Both the position numbers and the translations under genes were made by a program. From Pseudomonas sp. Teo4 (GTDB lineage: Bacteria; Pseudomonadota; Gammaproteobacteria; Pseudomonadales; Pseudomonadaceae), in the NCBI RefSeq assembly GCF_034387475.1, contig NZ_JAXCIL010000001.1, forward strand, positions 3,348,001-3,412,000: a DNA stretch of 64,000 nt. Direction: 5' to 3'. The notes beneath the pieces were generated by a model, which did no database searches, was not told where the DNA came from, and saw only the letters and a program-made list of their open reading frames with translations. Positions 9,429 to 18,628 of this stretch are shown piece after piece; positions within the stretch are counted from its first letter, which is position 1; every line of letters begins with the position of its first letter.

Positions 9429-10072
9429 ATGACATCTTCGAATAGGTCATCAAGGAACGTTGCTGTGCCTAAACCCAAAAAACGCCAGCGTGAAAATCCG
9501 GGGTTTGAATCCACAATCTTGATTGACCCGAAAGATATTATCGAAAGTGCCTCAGCCTTCGGGGATGTAGCTATTTCCTTGTCCCTCCAATTAAATCCTA
9601 TGGCGACCCAAGGTTGAATGTAGCTTTTACTAATGGTGCATTTGCACTAGAGCTGTACTTTAAATCCCAGCTTGTCGAAAGGATATTCGAGCCTGCCTTT
9701 ATTGAAATGACTGCTGAAGGCGAGTCAGTCGTTACAGAAGAGCAGTATTTGAACGGCGCGCCGAACGTGGTGGTAATTCATCATAGCCGCCTTGAGGTCA
9801 AGGAAGGATTTAAATCTCATAAGCTGTCAGAACTTTATCAACACCTGAGCGAGGACACGCGAGCTCGCATCCTCACCGCAGTGTCAACTGAAACATCCAA
9901 AATACAAACGCAGGAAGACATGCAGGAGTTTCTTCAGACCATCAATGACTTTTTTGTGAATAAACGTTATCACTTTGAGGAATTCATCACCGGCGTTGAA
10001 AGTGACAAGAAGTACATTTACACCCTGGTGCCAGTCCTGAACGGTGTAAAATCAGCCCTTGCTGACACTTGA
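9429..10072 (+). pseudogene. HEPN-like protein, about 214 aa, one frameshift
   Basis: Frame one begins MTSSNRSSRN at ATG 9429 and runs to about 9605. The continuing frame reads NVAFTNGAFALELYFKSQL, then SHKLSELYQHLSEDTRARI and FFVNKRYHFEEF to the stop at 10070-10072. The pattern (AFxxELYxKxLL, xHxLxxLYxxLS, late RYxxEE) is that of HEPN-type helical proteins related to AbiV. HEPN proteins are commonly RNases in toxin or abortive-infection systems. A classical RxxxxH motif is not obvious here, so activity is uncertain. The break lies at about 9605-9614. No partner antitoxin is evident on either side. Confidence 0.5.
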
Positions 10073-10086
10073 ATTAATCGAAAAAT

Positions 10087-10372
10087 ATGTCTTCCGAAGA
10101 ATATCCCGATACTGGATCAGCAACATCCAACTCAATCATCGGGGCAGTAGTCAGCGCTACAGATTTTGCGGCCCTTGAGAACAGTTTTGAGACACTCTGA
10201 CTTGATCAGGATCGTCGGGATGATCAATGATTCGAGGCTCAAAGATTTGCTAGGCTTCGTCGCCATGGATAAACGTCGTCTATTCAGCTCAACGCGTATT
10301 CAAAGTGATCGTATGGCGTTTCTGGGTGCAGCGGTAACCAAGGATTTGGCAGGCATGCGAGCTCCGACATAA
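10087..10372 (+). pseudogene. possible small broken gene of unknown function
   Basis: A 37-codon frame from ATG 10087 (MSSEEYPDTGSATSNS) ends at 10200, and an overlapping frame continues LIRIVGMINDSRLKDLLGF to 10372. Together they could be one about 95-residue protein with a shift near 10195, but no ribosome-binding site is clear and neither half is recognised. Confidence 0.25.
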
Positions 10373-10562
10373 GATTGCCATCGCTCACCCTATCTGGCAG
10401 CCACCCTCAGCATGGTCGGGAGCCGTGCCCTACCCCATCGGTTCAGCGAGTCAAATCCTCCCTTAGATCAGCTGACTTTTTATTCCCTTAGCCCCGACGA
10501 GCACGCGACGCGTGGCTTGCAGAGTTCCGAAAGATCCGTGCCATACGCTTATGGAGTGCCGT

Positions 10563-11212
10563 ATGGCAATCACCGCCGTCATCTTTGACGCCTTCGGCAC
10601 CACCTTGCGGATCGGCACCCGCACCCACCCGTATCGCCAATTGCTACGTGAAGGTGCCATGCAAGGTCGCCGCCCGCTGCCCGGCGATTTGCACCACCTG
10701 ATGAAAGCCAACATCAGCCTGCGTGAGGCAGCAGATACCTTGGGCATTTGGACGTCGCCGGCACGCATGGCTGAAATCGAGGGCGCATTGGCGCGCGAAA
10801 TTGACTCCATCGCACTTTACCCTGAAACACTGGAAGCGATTAGCGAACTCCAGGGCCACGGCATCGCGATTGCTGTGTGCAGCAACCTGGCTGCCCCCTA
10901 TGGGCCGGCAGTAAAGGCCCTGATGCCTAAGCACACGGCCTTCGCCCTGAGTTACGAGCTTGGAGTCACCAAACCGGATCCCTTTCTGTATATGAAGGCA
11001 TGCCATGAGCTCGGCGTCATCCCTGGCAAGCCGGAGGAAGAAGCACCTCGGGTCGTAATGGTGGGCGATTCGCCGAAGTGCGACCGGGACGGCCTTTGGC
11101 GGTGGGGATCAGGGGTTTTCACCTTGATCGCAGGGGCATAGGGCCACTCCGGGATCTGCGGGAGTTCGTTACGCTCATCCTCCGCTCGCAAGGCCAAATT
11201 GGGCCGAGCTGA
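10563..11212 (+). pseudogene. HAD-superfamily hydrolase, frameshift near C-terminus
   Basis: GGAG precedes ATG 10563, which opens MAITAVIFDAFGTTLRIG. This contains HAD motif I with nucleophile Asp in FDAFGTT. Motif II is AVCSNLA, motif III Lys lies in GVTKPDPF, and motif IV is MVGDSPKCDRDG. Near 11092 a base appears missing; the other frame continues PLAVGIRGFHLDRRGIG and ends at 11210-11212, a normal length of about 216 residues. The enzyme is expected to be a cytosolic Mg-dependent phosphatase or dehalogenase-like hydrolase of unknown substrate. It stands alone between defence-type genes, with its own ribosome-binding site. Confidence 0.75.
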
Positions 11213-11361
11213 TCCAGCCGATGACAAAGCATTGATCCCCCATGAGACATCGCCTAATCTGGGGCGACCAACGAATCGACGGCCAACGGCAGACAACCAC
11301 CCGATCCTTTGGTGCGCCGTCATAGCATGGTGTATACTGGCCTCGTGAATCAGGAGGATTT

Positions 11362-11532
11362 ATGACTGCTTTCCTCAAAAGCCTCATGGGCAAAAACGAC
11401 CTGGTGTCGAAAGTCTTGAAACGCCGCAGCGCCAATAAAGCTGTGAGCGCGTTTGCGCGCGGTCTCAGTACAGAGAGCGCCGCCACCATCAACGCCCGGT
11501 TCGCAAAGGCCAAGCGTGTGGCCTCTCGATAA
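11362..11532 (+). CDS. hypothetical basic small protein, 56 aa
   Basis: An AGGAGG five bases before ATG 11362 and a TATACT box at about 11334 make this a well-supported short gene. The product starts MTAFLKSLMGKNDLVSKVL and ends RFAKAKRVASR. It is strongly basic and helical. It lies 93 bases ahead of the membrane-protein gene at 11626 on the same strand and may form an operon with it. Function unknown. Confidence 0.55.
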   Translation: MTAFLKSLMGKNDLVSKVLKRRSANKAVSAFARGLSTESAATINARFAKAKRVASR

Positions 11533-11625
11533 AGTGCGCAAGAAAGGCCCTCAAAAGCCGCCTCTCAAGCCCTTCCTGCCCGCCCCTCTCTCGACGATGA
11601 TGCGTCGCAAGGAGGGCACAATGTC

Positions 11626-12206
11626 ATGTACGAAAAGCTCGTCGACAACCCAGATGACATCGTGGGGCAGTTGGCGTACTGCATGTACAAGCAGAGCAAG
11701 CAGCAGTACTTGCAGCAATTCGCCTCCCGAAACAACCGACAGCCCACCGACGCGGAAGTCCGCAACCACGTGCATTGCGCTGAATTACCTTCGGTGGACA
11801 TGTACAAAGACACTGCCAACAACCTCTTCAACGAGTACCTAGGACAAGCTGTCCAGGAAAAGCTCGATGAGATGGAAAAGCACTACAAGGCAGAGCTGTG
11901 GTTGTTCATCAAGCGGCACAAGCCCGAGACCTATGGTGAGCGTTTCTCCCATGGGCTCAAGGCCCTGTTGTTCGGGGTGTAGGCGGTGTCGTGGGAAACG
12001 CCCTGACCACCCTGCTCGTGATTATCTTCCTGTTCGGAGCCGCCTCCAGCGTGACCCGTGACGACTTCTCCAAAAGCTCGCGGGAGCGTTTGATCTCTGG
12101 CCTTGCAGAGACATTCGACGTCGGAATCACCATCAATGGCAACCCGAAGGGTGAACCGACCATTGAAGCGGCCTCCGTGACAACACCGGCCACACCGAGG
12201 CCCTGA
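11626..12206 (+). pseudogene. hypothetical protein with C-terminal TM segment, one frameshift
   Basis: ATG 11626 follows AAGGAGG at a slightly long spacing. The first frame (MYEKLVDNPDDIVGQLAYC ... FSHGLKALLFGV) stops at 11982. The next frame continues GGVVGNALTTLLVIIFLFG and runs to 12206, so one protein of about 192 residues is likely, with a break near 11978. The N-terminal 115 residues are helical and charged, with repeated Tyr and Lys. A single TM helix follows, then a short polar tail ending TTPATPRP. The family is not recognised. It is convergent with the OLD-type nuclease gene. Confidence 0.55.
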
Positions 12207-12259
12207 TCATCCTACGTCGCGGTCTACTGAACGCAACGTAGATGCCCCACTTCTTCACA

Positions 12260-14135
12260 CTACTGTTGCGCGAACCTCTGTGCCAGGAATCTAAGCACGG
12301 CATGCAGGTTCTCCAGGCCTTGCGGTGAGAATATTTCCAGGCCTGTCTGCGCCTTGTAATAGTGCTCTGCCAAGAACAAGCCATATTGGTCTTTTTTCGG
12401 CGGACTGGATAATCCCATCTTCCGCTGGGCCAACTCAAAGCTTTCGGCCCCAATAGGGCTTCCAGGGCCATGGTGGCGTAGGAAGCATCGATGTCTGCGA
12501 GCGTAATGACGACGTCCTCAGGCAGCAGCCACTTTGCCCTATATCGATCGCGCGCCTCTCGCCCGGCTTTATCGTCATCCAACAGGACGATAAACTTCTC
12601 GCCTCGGCCCATCAGCAGGCTAATTAAATTGCCGGAGGAGGTTGAGCCTACGCCTGGGACGATATTGAAATTCAAAGCGCAGTCGCAACTGGTGGAGGCG
12701 GCCATTAACGCGTAGTAGTCCGAGATCCCTTCCACAATGACACAGGGCGAGGTGCCGACAATCTGGGGCACAACGTACTGGAGCCTCTCAATGACCGGCT
12801 GAAAGTGATGACTTCGACTTGGATAACTGTCTAAAAATTGCTTGTATTTGATAGCGGCAATTTTAGCTGGCAAGAACTCAAGGTCATACCCGTCCGCATC
12901 GTCATGCTTCGCGGCACGATTCTCTACAATGTATGCTCCAGCAAGCCACCTTGGATCTACCATATGATGACTGTGAGTAGAGTAGATAATCTTGTCGCCG
13001 TTCTCGATCATTTTCTCGAAGAACGTCAGCAACTCTACCTGGGCCCGAGCGTGCAGGTTGGCCGCAGGTTCGTCGAATACATAAATCGTTTTGCGCTTAC
13101 TGCTCTCCAGCTTGAAACGCGTCAACAGCAAGAACGTGAAGAACCACCTGAACCCGATTGAGCGCTCACTGATCTTGTAGTCAGAATCGCCATTGCTGAC
13201 CGCAAAAGACACCATGGCAGTAGGTCGGTCAGCCCCGTGACAGACCACTGCAACTCAACCCGCTTGGCGGTCGTCTCGCGCGAAAAGACCCGCCGCCAAC
13301 CACCAATCACCTCGGTGGTCAGCGCTTGAGAAACTTTTTTAAAGACGGCATCGATCTGCCCTTTTTCATGGCTTCGATAGAACGTGTCGAGCCATTGGGG
13401 CCCATTTCTTTCGCGATACTGGGCGATGCGCTTGTTGATATGCTCGTCTACGTCATGCTCAGCGTAGGCAAAGATCTTCTCTACGATCTCTCGATAGTGC
13501 CGCTGCTCATAGCTCTCTCCCGCAAACGGTGCCAGCTCAATTTCTTCAGGCACGTTAATCAGAAACGTCGGGAAATACGCAACTGTGGGAACGCCCTCCA
13601 CCACCAATTCGGCGATGAGTTCCCAAAGATTCTGTTGTGGATCATCCGGCTGCGCATAAAGGCTCAAAGCTTAATGCCCCTGGCATCCTGACGTTAAACT
13701 CCAACCCCAGGCTACCCGAGCTCTCACCTTTGGGGTCATTGGCGAAGCTGATTTCTTTAGCAATTCGAAACTTCTTGCGTAGAGCTTCGACATCAACCTC
13801 AAGCCCTGCAAGCTCAACAAGCTGCTTGATCGCCAACACTTCGGTGTCGTCCAGCTTCACCGTGGCGGCTACCGAAACCGTGCCCTTGAATGAGCCCTTC
13901 TGACTGGCAGGAATGAAGGTAAATTCTTCGTTGTTCTCGGGCTGAATGTATAAAGGCTCGAAACCGATTGGTCACTGCTCACAAATTGCGAAATCGCTTC
14001 AAGAATGGTCGTTTTACCACTCTCGTTCAATCCAATGAGCATAACGATCGGCGTGTCGCTTCGCCCTGAGAGCTCTATGCTCGTACTGACAATGCCCTTG
14101 TAGTTCTTAATCTCAAAATCGAGGATTTTCGACAT
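12260..14135 (-). pseudogene. OLD-family AAA ATPase with Toprim domain (four frameshifts)
   Basis: Joining frames from ATG 14135 to the stop at 12260-12262 gives about 625 residues, normal for the family. Walker A is GLNESGKT at about residue 35. The signature region is ISERSIGFRWFF. Walker B is IYVFDEPAANLHA at about 353, followed by the switch histidines in STHSHH. A Toprim domain follows, with VEGISDYYAL (Glu) and VLLDDDKAG (DxD). Such proteins couple an ABC-type ATPase to a metal-dependent nuclease and act in phage defence. No UvrD-like partner (as in Gabija) is next to it, so it may act alone. Breaks are near 13965, 13680, 13220 and 12450. Confidence 0.85.
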
Positions 14136-14262
14136 CAGCAAACACTACCCTGTGTTAGCACGAACTGAGCCAGGCCAGCTTAAACGCTTAACTTGGCATG
14201 CATGAGCCCTACGGATCTTCAACCGCCCCGGTTACCTATTGGCAAATTGGATCTGGCAGGGT

Positions 14263-14280
14263 TAGAGTGCTGGCACTCTA
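14263..14280. promoter_or_regulatory. 18-base palindrome upstream of the PfkB-NDT/QueC operon
   Basis: TAGAGTGC-TG-GCACTCTA is a perfect inverted repeat (8-base arms, 2-base centre) 86 bases before the first gene of the operon at 14366, and 128 bases from the divergent OLD gene start. Its placement suits an operator shared by, or insulating, the two units. Confidence 0.45.
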
Positions 14281-14365
14281 GCATCAGTCAAACCGCTGTC
14301 AACAGCTCTTGGTTTGCAGGCAAGCTAGCGCTGCGTAGGTTCACATAGGGATATTGGGGAACGTA

Positions 14366-14707
14366 ATGTCAGGTTCAGACGGCAAGCTATTCAGGGACTA
14401 CACAGCGGGAGCTCCCACCGAGACGGCCTGTGACAGGCTCTACCTACAGACTCAGCTGGCATCTCCGAAGCACGAAGTCGTTGAGCAGATCACCGTCGGC
14501 GACATCCTCCAGATGACAGTAGGCCTTGCAGGCAGTGAGCTTTCAGCGCTTGCCGTCTGGAATGGTCATGTCGCAGGCGGCATTGCGTCCCCGAAAGCGA
14601 TCCGGCTGATCACCTGCATCCAGAACGGCACGAACTATGTAGCAGTTGTCACGGCCAAAATTGGCGGGCAAGTGGCGCTCAAGATCTCACCGGTCAAGCA
14701 GGAGTGA
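14366..14707 (+). CDS. hypothetical protein, 113 aa, first gene of nucleobase-type operon
   Basis: I chose ATG 14366 (MSGSDGKLFRDYTAG) because GGGGA lies six bases upstream; the frame also extends to 14354. The product has alternating hydrophobic beta-strand patterns (VGDILQMTVGLAG, AVWNGHVAGGIASP, YVAVVTAKIGGQVALKI), suggesting a small all-beta domain. No TM or signal peptide. It ends four bases before the PfkB-NDT gene, so it very probably belongs to the same transcript. I do not recognise the family; it could be a small binding or sensor subunit for the enzymes that follow. Confidence 0.6.
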   Translation: MSGSDGKLFRDYTAGAPTETACDRLYLQTQLASPKHEVVEQITVGDILQMTVGLAGSELSALAVWNGHVAGGIASPKAIRLITCIQNGTNYVAVVTAKIGGQVALKISPVKQE

Positions 14708-14711
14708 TGTG

Positions 14712-15920
14712 ATGATCAGCATAGCCGGTGGTGTTTATTACGAGCAGTGCATGTGCCCCACGTGGCAGGAGCTATTTGGCTCGGGCGGGCGAGCCGCTAC
14801 GGCGATCGCGCGCCTGGGAGGGACGGTCAGCCTCGCAACCTATACCGACGACGCGGCGGGGTCGGTGCTTCGCCTGAGAGCGGCGTTGGAGGGTTTCTCC
14901 CTGGAATCGCATGCCATTGATCGAAGTCTGCAATTCCGCTACACCCACGGATTGTCCAAGCCTTCAATCGACCCCATCCCGAAGAGCCAGCAAAGCCTGC
15001 AGGTCACGGCTAGGAATGTCGTGCGCTTCGGCTTTATGGAGGGTGACTGCATCGTCGACGCTTACCAGGCAGTTTACGACCCTCAAAGCTCAAGCAACCC
15101 GGCGCCGTTCCGCGAGAATGGCTCCAAAGCTGAGCGGTTGGCACTCATCCTGAACAGAAGCGAGGCGCAAGCGCTGCATGGCAGTAGCACCTTAAGCGCG
15201 GCTTATCTGGCGCGCGCCTTATCCCAGTCTCAGCATGCCGAAATCGTCATCATCAAGATGGGCCCAGCCGGTGCGCTCCTGTTCCATGAGGATCGCATCC
15301 ACGCTATCCCCTCTTTCGTGACGCCAAAGGTCTGGAAGGTGGGCTCAGGTGACGTGTTCGTCGCTACCTTTGCGTATTTCTGGCTTGAGGAGGCGCTGAC
15401 TCCACTGGAAGCGGCAACACTCGCATCAAGGGCTACCGCTTTCTATTGTGAATCGCAGGGCTTCGCTTCAAAAGCCGGACTCAGCACTTACACCCCAAGT
15501 GCAGCCAGCATGCCTAAAAAGTCGAGGGGCGGAAGAGCGCCCCTGGTATATCTGGCAGGCCCCTTCTTCTCGCTGTCCCAGCTTTGGCTCGTTGAAGAAG
15601 CGCGCGGCCAGCTTCTGGAGATGGGGCTGAACGTATTCTCCCCGGTACACGACGTGGGCCATGGGCCGGCAGAGGATGTCGTGCACAAGGATATTGAAGC
15701 CATTCACGCATGCGACCTGATGCTCGCGATAGGTGACGGCCTCGACGCTGGCACGATCTACGAGATTGGCTACGCACGAGCACTCAAGAAGCCCGTCATC
15801 ATGTACGTGGAAAATGAGTCTGAGGAAGATCAAAAAATGATGGCCGGCTCAGGCTGCACCATCACGGACGATTTCGTGACAGCCATTTACCAAACCGCCT
15901 GGAAGGCAGCAGAACTATGA
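14712..15920 (+). CDS. PfkB-family kinase fused to nucleoside 2-deoxyribosyltransferase
   Basis: AGGAG precedes ATG 14712. Residues 1 to about 265 are a PfkB/ribokinase-like domain: FGSGGRAATAIARLGG near the start and the anion-hole/catalytic motif VGSGDVFVATFAYF near 215. The Asn usually found in the first motif is not present, so sugar specificity may differ. From about residue 275 a nucleoside 2-deoxyribosyltransferase domain follows: LVYLAGPFFS, HKDIEAIHACDLML and DAGTIYEIGYA with the catalytic Glu. The fusion could phosphorylate a nucleoside or sugar and exchange or hydrolyse its base. The stop overlaps the QueC start as ATGA (15917-15920). This is an intact frame of 402 residues from the chosen start. 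Confidence 0.85.
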   Translation: MISIAGGVYYEQCMCPTWQELFGSGGRAATAIARLGGTVSLATYTDDAAGSVLRLRAALEGFSLESHAIDRSLQFRYTHGLSKPSIDPIPKSQQSLQVTARNVVRFGFMEGDCIVDAYQAVYDPQSSSNPAPFRENGSKAERLALILNRSEAQALHGSSTLSAAYLARALSQSQHAEIVIIKMGPAGALLFHEDRIHAIPSFVTPKVWKVGSGDVFVATFAYFWLEEALTPLEAATLASRATAFYCESQGFASKAGLSTYTPSAASMPKKSRGGRAPLVYLAGPFFSLSQLWLVEEARGQLLEMGLNVFSPVHDVGHGPAEDVVHKDIEAIHACDLMLAIGDGLDAGTIYEIGYARALKKPVIMYVENESEEDQKMMAGSGCTITDDFVTAIYQTAWKAAEL

Positions 15921-16521
15921 AGCGGGCTCTTCTCCTCTCAGGTGGCATGGACTCGCTCGCATTGGCGTGGTGGTTACGTCCCGAGATCGGTATCACCTTA
16001 AATTATGGACAACTGGCCGCAGAGGCTGAGATCTCCGCCTCCAGCACCGTCTGCAAGCAGCTGGGTATTGAGCATCACGTCCTCTCGATCGACTGCCGCT
16101 CCGTCGGCTCTGGTGATATGGCCGGGGGCAAAGCAGATGCTCACGCACCTGCCAGTGATTGGTGGCCCTACCGCAACCAGATGCTCGTCACGCTGGCGGC
16201 GATGAAGGCAATCGGCCTGGGCGTAAACAAGCTCTACCTGGGTACCGTGAAATCCGATGGATCTCACCGCGACGGCACCCCAGAGTTTGTGGCTGCCCTC
16301 AATCAGTTGATGGTCATCCAAGAGGGTGAGATGAGCATTGAAGCGCCTGCTATCGGATTGAGCACCACCGAGCTGGTGAAGACTGCTGGGGTTCCAGCTT
16401 CCATGTTGGCTTGGGCCCACAGCTGCCACAAATCCAACGTGCCTTGCGGAACTGCCGAGGTTGCTTCAAGTACTTTGAGGTCTGGCACGAGCTCGAACAT
16501 GGACAGGATCAACCTCAGTAG
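15917..16521 (+). pseudogene. QueC-like 7-cyano-7-deazaguanine synthase family ATPase, one frameshift
   Basis: The protein begins MKRALLLSGGMDSLALAWW, with the PP-loop SGGxDS of QueC. YRNQMLVTLAAMKAIGLG and KSDGSHRDGTPEFV follow. The end reads SCHKSNVPCG, then in the shifted frame CRGCFKYFEVWHELEHG, which together form the QueC four-cysteine zinc site (C-x7-C-x2-C-x2-C). The missing base lies at about 16450. Length is about 201 residues, normal for QueC-like proteins. Core QueC makes preQ0 from carboxydeazaguanine. Defence paralogues are known in Qat and type IV CBASS systems, where the substrate may differ. It is coupled to genes on both sides by overlaps. Confidence 0.8.
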
Positions 16522-17176
16522 CCCTACGGTAAGAGCTTCGCCGGGGCACTATCTGCCTTTCACCTGGCCCGAGGGCGACTTCCATTCGCTGCCCGACGTG
16601 GCGCATGTCGGCGACAAAGGCATCCTTGACCTCCTCGATCACAGGCGCACCCGGCGCAGCTTCAGTGCGCTGGATGAAGGGCAACTGGGCCAGTTACTGT
16701 GGCGCTGTGCGCGAACTCAGGGCATAGCCGAGTCGAACTACGGCTTCGACCTTGAACTGCGACCAGCGCCCTCTGCCGGCGCTATACACCCCATCCATAT
16801 CCTGGTTCACCTTCCAGGAACGTTGAATTGGCGTCGCTATGACAGTCGCCGTCACGGCCTCATCGAACTACCGGGATCCGGCGAGGCCCTCGCAGAATTG
16901 GTCGCGCAGTGCCATATGACCCTACCTGCCGAGCAGGCCACACGCTTGCTTCTGGTGGCAGAAGCCGGGAAGACGGGAGCGAAATATGCGAATGGTGAGA
17001 GCCTGATCTGGCGAGACGCCGGAGCACTCCTGGCGATCATGGCAGTGATTGCTGAAGCCTTGGGCTATGCGTTCTGTCCGCTGGGCATCACGGGAGAACC
17101 TTGGGCCAGCCGAATTGCCCCTTCCGGCGTGCTAACGGGCGTGGGCGTTGCGCTGGTCGGTGGGCCGGCCACGTAG
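16499..17176 (+). CDS. nitroreductase-family (SagB-like) oxidoreductase
   Basis: ATG 16499 (MDRINLSSPTVRAS) overlaps the QueC 3' end by 23 bases. The FMN-fold nitroreductase pattern is clear: LLDHRRTRRSFS, GQLGQLLWRCART, then ELRPAPSAGAIHPI and later YANGESLIWRDAGALLAI and GYAFCPLGI. These match the SagB-type thiazoline/oxazoline dehydrogenase and relatives. It is 225 residues, in the usual range. It is the last gene of the 14366-17176 operon and may reduce or oxidise the modified nucleobase made by its neighbours; this role is inferred from context. It ends two bases before the convergent glycosylase gene. Confidence 0.75.
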   Translation: MDRINLSSPTVRASPGHYLPFTWPEGDFHSLPDVAHVGDKGILDLLDHRRTRRSFSALDEGQLGQLLWRCARTQGIAESNYGFDLELRPAPSAGAIHPIHILVHLPGTLNWRRYDSRRHGLIELPGSGEALAELVAQCHMTLPAEQATRLLLVAEAGKTGAKYANGESLIWRDAGALLAIMAVIAEALGYAFCPLGITGEPWASRIAPSGVLTGVGVALVGGPAT

Positions 17177-17178
17177 CA

Positions 17179-17947
17179 CTAGGCAGCCTTTAGACCGGCC
17201 TGGCTCAATAGCGAGTGAACCACCGTCGAAGCGGACATCATCTGGTACCACATCAGGGCGTCGAGCTTAGAGGCACGAACGTCGAGCGCTTGGCTCAGCG
17301 CCAGAAACTCTGCTTCGAGCTGCAGGTAGTGGCGCTCTACGGTAAGTCCAGGGGAGAAAAAACCTGCCAGGCCCCGGCGCGCAGGATATGGATGTCCAAG
17401 ATGGCAACGTCGTCTGCATCCAGCCAGTTGCGCGCAACCCAAGAGGCAGTCTTGTAGCCGATCCCCGGCAGCTCCAGCAACCAGTCCCGCAGAGCACGCC
17501 CAGAATGAAGAGGACGCCCCCAGAGCCAGGGCAGCCAGTGCCGCATGGAGGTAACGTGCCTTTTGCTTGGCAAAGCGATAGCGTACGGTGCGGGTACCGA
17601 TGGTGAGCGGGATGGAGAGCCACGCTTGCAACTGCTCTTCACTGGGAACATCGGCCTCAAAGGCGCCGAGGTTTCTCAGGTGGGCGAATGCCGCGAGGCC
17701 TACGTTTGCCGGGATGCCATGACCGCCCAGCAGGCATGCACCGACCTCTTCGGCCAAGGTCTCACCCAATTTGTAGTTGAGCGGTTCGGGCTCTTGCTCG
17801 TTGGCCCAGACCTGGTAAGCCCAGTACGCCGGAGTTGGGAATGCCTCGATCAAGCCCCCATGAAACCCCAGGAAGCACTTCGCTCATGGCATCCGGGAAG
17901 TCGCGGCTATAGAGCTTGGAGTCTACGAACACCACTCCGTTTTGCAT
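17179..17947 (-). pseudogene. OGG-like HhH-GPD DNA glycosylase, several frameshifts
   Basis: From ATG 17947 the frame reads MQNGVVFVDSKLYSRDFPDA, shifts near 17855 to LIEAFPTPAYWAYQVW, shifts again near 17500 to the helix-hairpin-helix LPGIGYKTASWVARNWL with VAILDIHILRAG, and shifts in a T6 run near 17355 to TVERHYLQLEAEFL. The Lys in GYKTASW and Asp in LDIHI match the catalytic pair of OGG/AGOG-type bifunctional glycosylases. Length is about 255 residues. The start overlaps the methylase stop (TGATG). OGG-like proteins accompany QueC-like ones in type IV CBASS operons, which makes its position opposite the QueC operon notable. Substrate unknown. Confidence 0.7.
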
Positions 17948-18623
17948 CACCGGGCCTCCTGTGCGGAGCCGTACGTCTGCGTGATCCAGTGCAGGAAATC
18001 GCTGCGCTCTACGGATCCATCGCCGCTACACGATCGCGAAGCCGGGATTGGCGCCGGGCAATGGTCTGCCGCTCGCGGAAGGTATCACCCAGATAACGGC
18101 TGTCGTGAAGCTCGTCAGGGGCAGCGTAGTTCATCCATACACATTCCTCCCTGACATCCGTATGCGTCTTGGCCATAAACGTTACCTTCCTCCATCCTTG
18201 GAGCGCTTCGTTGTAGAGAGCACTGTCGTAGCCGGAGATCATCACGTTGCACGGCACGTTGCTCAGCGTGGACAGCAATTGCTCGTGTTGGGCATGGTCA
18301 TACTCGAACCGGTAAATCTTGGAGCGACGCCGCGTCTGAGCGAGATACGGAGGATCAGCATAGATCAGCTCGGTACCGTCGTAGTTGAAACTGCTTAGGT
18401 AGCCCGAAGCATCACCCTGAACGAGTTCAAGGCCTTCAACTGAATGACCCGCCCAGGCGCCATGGACGGCGGGATCGACGTCCACGCCAATATTGCGCGC
18501 CGCAGGTTTCTTGTGACGCAGGACAGCGCCCGCACCCAAGTGCGACTCGATGTAGGTCTGATGCGGAGGCATCAGGTTGATCAAGCGCTGATAGCACTTG
18601 CCTTTCCCGCCTGGATATCTCAT
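17947..18623 (-). pseudogene. D12-class DNA adenine N6-methyltransferase (Dam-like), frameshift at 3' end
   Basis: ATG 18623 opens MRYPGGKGKCYQRLINLMPP, the SAM-binding F/YxGG motif at the N-terminus typical of D12 enzymes. IESHLGAGAVL and the catalytic LIYADPPYLAQ follow. In the given frame a stop appears at 18009. The neighbouring frame continues VERSDFLHWITQTYGSAQEA to a TGA that overlaps the next ATG, so a base is missing near 18012. About 225 residues in total, normal for a small orphan Dam-like enzyme. It probably methylates adenine in a short site. No restriction enzyme is adjacent; instead it is coupled to a glycosylase. A strong palindrome covers its leader. Confidence 0.8.
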
Positions 18624-18628
18624 TCACC

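Noticed and set aside
14263..14280. CIRCE-like heat-shock element
   Set aside because: The arms are GAGTGC/GCACTC with a 2-base centre, whereas CIRCE has the opposite arm order and a 9-base spacer.
15917..17176. A natural QueC-nitroreductase fusion protein
   Set aside because: The apparent fusion needs the frame that destroys the third and fourth zinc cysteines of QueC; correcting one base yields two overlapping genes with normal ends.
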